Shown: in pieces, positions 60,548-64,000 of the stretch
Position numbering within the stretch: position 1 is the first letter of the stretch
Layout: every line of letters begins with the position of its first letter
Notes under the pieces: model-generated
The model's input: the letters and a program-made list of their open reading frames with translations, nothing else
What the model was told of the DNA's origin: nothing
Databases searched by the model: none
Program-made: the position numbers and the translations under genes
Source: Kitasatospora phosalacinea
Lineage (GTDB): Bacteria; Actinomycetota; Actinomycetes; Streptomycetales; Streptomycetaceae
Assembly: GCF_030268885.1 (NCBI RefSeq)
Contig: NZ_BSSA01000024.1
Location: 47,577 to 111,576 of the forward strand
DNA: 64,000 nt
Direction of reading: 5' to 3'

Positions 60548-60634
60548 GCGATCCTCGCAAGGCGGTTCGGCCGTTAGTCGGATCAGGTGAACTCGGTTGG
60601 ACCGCAGGGAGGTTGGACCGTCAGGATGGCCGTC

Positions 60635-61084
60635 ATGTTCAAGGGATTCCGCAGCTTCCTGCTGCGCGGCAACGTCGTCGACCTCGCGGTCGGCATCGTC
60701 ATCGGCGCGGCCTTCACCGCCGTCGTCACCGGCTTCGTGGCAGCCTTCCTGACCCCGCTGATCGGCATCGCCTCCGGTGCGGTCGGCGACTTCAGCAAGG
60801 AGTCGTTCACCGCCGCCGGGGTGACCTTCCCGTACGGCGCGTTCCTGCAGGCCCTGATCAGCTTCGTGCTGGTCGCCGCGGTGATCTACTTCGCGGTGGT
60901 GCTGCCCGTCGGCAAGCTGCAGAACCGTTTCAACCCGGTCAAGGACACCCCGGTGGCCAAGGCCGACTGCCCCGAGTGCCTCAGCACCGTCCCGGCCGCG
61001 GCGACCCGCTGCGCGCACTGCACCAGCGAGTTGGCCGGGCGTCCGGGCTTCCCGGCCCAGTCCGCGGCCGCGGCCGCCCGCTGA
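60635..61084 (+). CDS. mscL: Large-conductance mechanosensitive channel with zinc-ribbon tail
   Basis: 149 residues from the ATG at 60635 (AGGA eight bases upstream; an ATG at 60626 adds three residues). The MscL core MFKGFRSFLLRGNVVDLAVG with the two helices (LAVGIVIGAAFTAVVTGF and ALISFVLVAAVIYFAVVL) is clear. It opens under osmotic downshock. After the second helix a cytoplasmic tail has CPECLSTVPAAATRCAHC, a pair of CxxC motifs fitting a small zinc ribbon. A terminator follows. Confidence 0.92.
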   Translation: MFKGFRSFLLRGNVVDLAVGIVIGAAFTAVVTGFVAAFLTPLIGIASGAVGDFSKESFTAAGVTFPYGAFLQALISFVLVAAVIYFAVVLPVGKLQNRFNPVKDTPVAKADCPECLSTVPAAATRCAHCTSELAGRPGFPAQSAAAAAR

Positions 61085-61103
61085 GCACCCTCCCGCACCG
61101 CCC

Positions 61104-61144
61104 CGGCCCGGACGGCTCCCCGCCGTCCGGGCCGGACCCTTTTC
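61104..61144 (+). terminator. Intrinsic terminator of mscL
   Basis: 13-bp perfect stem (61104-61116 with 61122-61134), 5-base loop, followed by a short T run (ccctttt). This is the most canonical intrinsic terminator in the window. Confidence 0.88.
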
Positions 61145-61386
61145 GGCGGTCTGGACCACCGCGGGCTTAACGGAGCCTTTCCCCGACCCGAGCGGGGGCT
61201 TTCGTTCCGCCCCCGGTGAGCGGGTGGTGCACGGACGATGGACCCGGGATGACCGAAACGGGACCTCGCTTCGCCCGACTAAGTCCGACATTGTCCGATT
61301 TAAGCGAGCGAAGAGTCTGTAAACAGTTGAACTCCAGGCCGTTCCGCTCTCCTCAGCAGGCGTGTTGTGGGCTTACGGTATGCCCC
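61145..61386 (+). promoter_or_regulatory. Promoter region of the disordered protein gene
   Basis: AT-richer spacer with a hairpin (CTCGCTT 61265-61271 with AAGCGAG 61302-61308) enclosing two GTCCGA direct repeats, and a second hairpin (cgggggc..gcccccg near 61191). TACGGT (61374-61379) lies seven bases before the ATG at 61387, so the transcript should be leaderless. The hairpin suggests a regulator site. Confidence 0.5.
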
Positions 61387-61992
61387 ATGACCTCGCCCCG
61401 CTCCTACGACGGAGTCGGCTACCCCTCTCCGTCCTTCTCCTCCGGCACGCCCATCTACGACAGCCTGGTCGCAGAGCGCGGCATCCCGCAGATCGCACCC
61501 ATCAACGTGCCCCCGGCCCTCCCGGCCTCCTCCTGGTCCTCCGCCTACGGCAGCGGTTTCGGCACCGGCCTCGACTCCCCCCAGTCGAACCTGCCCGCCC
61601 TGCCCCCGGCCCGGCTCGCGCTCGGCCCCGGCCCCAGCAGCGCCCCGGCCCCGACGCCGTACATCCCGACCCAGCCGGGGTACGCGAACGCGCCGGTCCC
61701 CCCGCAGCCCACCTACGCGGGCGCCCCGCAGGGCTTCCTGCCCGGCCAGCGCCCGGCCGCCCCGTTCCAGCCGCAGCCCGCGCAGGCGTACCAGGCCCCG
61801 CAGGCCCCGGCGGGCGGTTACGCCGCCGCCCCGCAGAGCTTCGCGCCGTCCTTCCAGGCGCAGCAGTTCGGCGCCCAGCCCGTCCAGCAGCAGCAGTCGT
61901 TCGGCGACCAGTCGTTCGGCGGCAACACCCTGCGCCCGGCCGCGGCCCCGCAGCAGTACCCGCAGTACCGGCAGTACCCGCAGGCCGGCTGA
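61387..61992 (+). CDS. Streptomycete-type Pro/Gln/Ala-rich protein (DUF6643-like)
   Basis: 201 residues. Only the first 45 residues (MTSPRSYDGVGYPSPSFSSG, PIYDSLVAERGIPQIAPINVP) look ordered and conserved. The rest is low-complexity Pro, Gln, Ala and Tyr, with recurring PQQY/AQQF motifs and is probably disordered. The start of the sequence resembles DUF6643 proteins of streptomycetes. The function is unknown. No signal peptide is seen, so it is probably cytoplasmic. Confidence 0.75.
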   Translation: MTSPRSYDGVGYPSPSFSSGTPIYDSLVAERGIPQIAPINVPPALPASSWSSAYGSGFGTGLDSPQSNLPALPPARLALGPGPSSAPAPTPYIPTQPGYANAPVPPQPTYAGAPQGFLPGQRPAAPFQPQPAQAYQAPQAPAGGYAAAPQSFAPSFQAQQFGAQPVQQQQSFGDQSFGGNTLRPAAAPQQYPQYRQYPQAG

Positions 61993-62170
61993 GAACCCTC
62001 CGGGGGGCAAGGTCACCACGCAACGACGCGTCAATCACTCCCCACCGGCCGCCCTCGGGCGGCTCCGCACCACCGCGCATCCCCGCGTCCCGCCAGGGCC
62101 GCGGGGATGCGCGCACCCGGGCACCGGGCCCCGCACCACGGGCCGCCGCCCGCCTGGCAGGATGGACCGC

Positions 62171-63070
62171 ATGCCGCGTCTCGCCTCGCTCCACCTGTAC
62201 CCGGTCAAGTCGATGTACCGCCTCAGCCCGCCGTCCGCCGCCGTGCAGCCCTGGGGCCTGCTGGGCGACCGCCGCTGGATGCTGGTGGACGCCGACGGCA
62301 CCGCCCTCACCCAGCGCGACGAGCCCGCGATCGGGCAGTTCCGCCCCGTCCCGTCCGCCGACGGCGCCGCGCTCACCCTGACCGGTCCGGACGGGGACGT
62401 CCACGTGCTGACCGCGCCGACGCTCGCCGACGGCGCCCCCGAGACCACCGTCAACGTGTTCGGCACGCACTTCTCCGCCGTCGAGGCGGGCAAGGACACC
62501 ACCGCCTGGCTGGCCGGGCGGCTGCCCGCCGAGCTCGGCGAGGTCCGCCTGGTGCACCTCGACCGCCCCGCCACCAGCCGCCCGATCAACCCGGAGTACG
62601 CCGCCCCGGACGAGACCGTCTCGATGGCCGACGGCTTCCCGCTGCTGCTGACCACCACCGCCTCGCTGGACGAGCTGAACGCCCGGATCGCCGACGACCA
62701 CCCCGACGACCCGGTCAAGGGCGCGCCGCTGCCGATGGAGCGCTTCCGCCCCAACCTGGTGGTCTCCGGCACCGCCGCCTGGGCCGAGGACGGCTGGCGC
62801 CGCGTCCGGATCGGCGGCCTGGAGTTCCGGGTGGCCAAGCCGTGCGGCCGCTGCGTGGTCACCACCACCGACCAGGAGACCGGCGAGCGGCGCGGCCCCG
62901 AGCCGCTGCGGGCGCTGGGGCGCCACCACCGCTTCGGCCAGAAGCTGGTGTTCGGCCAGAACCTCGTCCCGGTCCGCGCCACCTCCGCCGAGGTGCTGGG
63001 GACGCTGTCGGTGGGCGACGACGTGGAGGTGCTGGAGGAGGTCCCGGCGCCGCGGCCGGACCACCGCTGA
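62171..63070 (+). CDS. MOSC-domain protein
   Basis: 299 residues from the ATG at 62171 (AGGA eight bases upstream; an ATG at 62162 adds three residues). N-terminal beta-barrel domain LASLHLYPVKSMYRLSPPS and LGDRRWMLVDADG, then the MOSC domain with RFRPNLVVSG, FRVAKPCGRCVVTTTD (the conserved Cys) and FGQNLVPV. MOSC proteins act in molybdenum-cofactor sulfuration or as mARC-like reductases. The partner and substrate are unknown. Confidence 0.9.
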   Translation: MPRLASLHLYPVKSMYRLSPPSAAVQPWGLLGDRRWMLVDADGTALTQRDEPAIGQFRPVPSADGAALTLTGPDGDVHVLTAPTLADGAPETTVNVFGTHFSAVEAGKDTTAWLAGRLPAELGEVRLVHLDRPATSRPINPEYAAPDETVSMADGFPLLLTTTASLDELNARIADDHPDDPVKGAPLPMERFRPNLVVSGTAAWAEDGWRRVRIGGLEFRVAKPCGRCVVTTTDQETGERRGPEPLRALGRHHRFGQKLVFGQNLVPVRATSAEVLGTLSVGDDVEVLEEVPAPRPDHR

Positions 63071-63252
63071 CCGTCCCACCTGCGGCGCCGTCAGCTCCGT
63101 GCACCCGGAACCACCCCCGGCCGCGCTCGTTGAACCGGGCGCCGGACCAGGACGGCGGTCCGCCTGGTCCGCCCCGCGCGCTACGGTGGGGCGGTCGCGC
63201 AGCGTCTCGACGCAACCGACGTAACCGACGAAGGCGGGGATGACAGATCGCC

Positions 63253-64000
63253 ATGGGTGAGCTCAGGGTCCGGGTCACGCAGGACAGCGCCTCGCGGTGG
63301 CGGCGGCGCGGCGGGGAGTACGCGACGCTCCGCGAGGCCCTGGAGGTCGCCGAGCCCGGCGACACCCTGACGGTCCGCGCGGGGACGTTCCGCGAGGCGG
63401 TGCTGGTCGACAAGCCGGTGACGCTGGTCGCCGAGCAGGGCCCCGGCAGCGTGCGGATCTCGCCCCCGGAGAGCGCGGTGCGCGGCGGCACGGCGCTGAC
63501 CGTGACGGCCGCCGCCACCGTCCGCGGCCTGGTCGTGGACGGCTCGGACCGCTCCGCCCCCGCGGTGCTGCTGGCCGGGGCGGACGGCGCGGTGCTGGCC
63601 GACTGCCGGGTCGAGGCGTCCTCCTCGGTGGGCGTGGAGCTGGCCGACGGCGCCCGCGCCCAACTGGTCGGCTGCACGGTGGAGAACCCGTCCGGCCTCG
63701 GGGTGCGGCTGCGCGCCCGGGCGCAGGCCGAGCTGCTGGACTGCGAGGTCGCCGCGGCCGGGCAGAGCGGGGTCGCGGTGCTGGCCGGCTCCCGGCTGCG
63801 CGCCGAGCGGCTGAAGGTGCGGCGGACCGGCGGGGCGGGCGTCCTGCTGGCCGACCCGGGGACGCTGGCGGAGCTGACCGGCTGCGAGGTCTCCGAGGTC
63901 CGCGGCTCGGGCGTGCAGGCCGAGGCGCAGGCGGTGGGCCGGCTGACCGACTGCACGGTGCACCGGGTCTCCGGCAACGGCCTGAGCCTGGACACCGGCG
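63253..64000 (+). CDS. Right-handed beta-helix protein (3' end outside window)
   Basis: 249 residues visible from the ATG at 63253. N-terminal EYATLREALEVAEPGDTLTV, then regular about 22-residue repeats with A.L.gC.v......GV pattern (ADCRVEASSSVGVELADGA, GCTVENPSGLGVRLRARA, DCEVAAAGQSGVAV), a right-handed parallel beta-helix. It has no signal peptide, so it is probably cytoplasmic. In streptomycetes such N-termini are sometimes fused to an AAA+ ATPase (SpoVK/CbbX-like); the fusion cannot be checked here. TACGGT at 63182-63187 may be the -10. Confidence 0.8.
   Translation, partial: MGELRVRVTQDSASRWRRRGGEYATLREALEVAEPGDTLTVRAGTFREAVLVDKPVTLVAEQGPGSVRISPPESAVRGGTALTVTAAATVRGLVVDGSDRSAPAVLLAGADGAVLADCRVEASSSVGVELADGARAQLVGCTVENPSGLGVRLRARAQAELLDCEVAAAGQSGVAVLAGSRLRAERLKVRRTGGAGVLLADPGTLAELTGCEVSEVRGSGVQAEAQAVGRLTDCTVHRVSGNGLSLDTG

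Noticed and set aside
1..64000. tRNA, rRNA, CRISPR arrays, insertion sequences and prophage genes
   Set aside because: Looked for cloverleaf-like inverted repeats, spaced direct repeats, transposase and integrase motifs; none was recognised.

Overview
The window is very high-GC DNA (codon third positions are almost all G or C) from a filamentous actinobacterium, most likely a Streptomycetaceae member such as Streptomyces or Kitasatospora. The support is an NsdA-family developmental regulator, a DUF397 protein, a streptomycete-type Pro/Gln-rich protein, many GTG starts and many promoters placed so close to the start codon that the mRNA would be leaderless. I see no rRNA, tRNA, CRISPR array, insertion sequence or prophage.

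Layout. Bases 1-2017 hold two secreted cell-wall hydrolases on the minus strand, one Rpf-like and cut by the window edge, one with a CHAP domain. They share a nearly identical repeat module. Bases 2304-9450 hold a three-gene SMC/condensin-like operon (kleisin-like, winged-helix kite-like, SMC-like ATPase) resembling MksBEF/JetABC, with no JetD nuclease nearby. Bases 9606-14344 hold a membrane protein behind a perfect palindromic operator, a frameshifted gene remnant, a DUF2804 operon, and an MFS transporter divergent from a MarR regulator. Bases 14670-17771 hold an orphan pxpA-like gene and a tandem pair of degenerate GyrB N-terminal-half proteins. Bases 17776-26210 hold a B3/B4-domain protein, an EamA transporter, an acetyltransferase, uppP, a VOC protein, an ArsR-type regulator divergent from an MFS exporter, a YcnI-like copper protein and a HEAT-repeat protein. 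Bases 26478-33223 hold the NsdA-like regulator, a phosphotransferase-fold protein, an acyl-CoA dehydrogenase, small hypotheticals, an 839-base region without a convincing gene, DUF397 and an orphan DhaM.

Bases 33421-60547 are dominated by surface-polysaccharide genes in several transcription units: an SDR epimerase, a NeuD/PglD-like acetyltransferase, a PglC-like initiating sugar phosphotransferase, five GT4-type glycosyltransferases, two polysaccharide deacetylases, a Wzm/Wzt ABC exporter, a Wzz/BY-kinase-like protein, a putative polymerase and a DegT aminotransferase. Interspersed are narK, a glutamate-racemase-like gene, an HpnB-like glycosyltransferase, a methyltransferase, a DsbA-like protein, a lipoprotein and cutA. 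The region carries parts of both a Wzy-type and an ABC-type route; no flippase is visible. The last 3.5 kb holds mscL, a disordered conserved protein, a MOSC protein and the start of a beta-helix protein that runs off the end.

All functional calls come from reading motifs by eye; no database search was possible.
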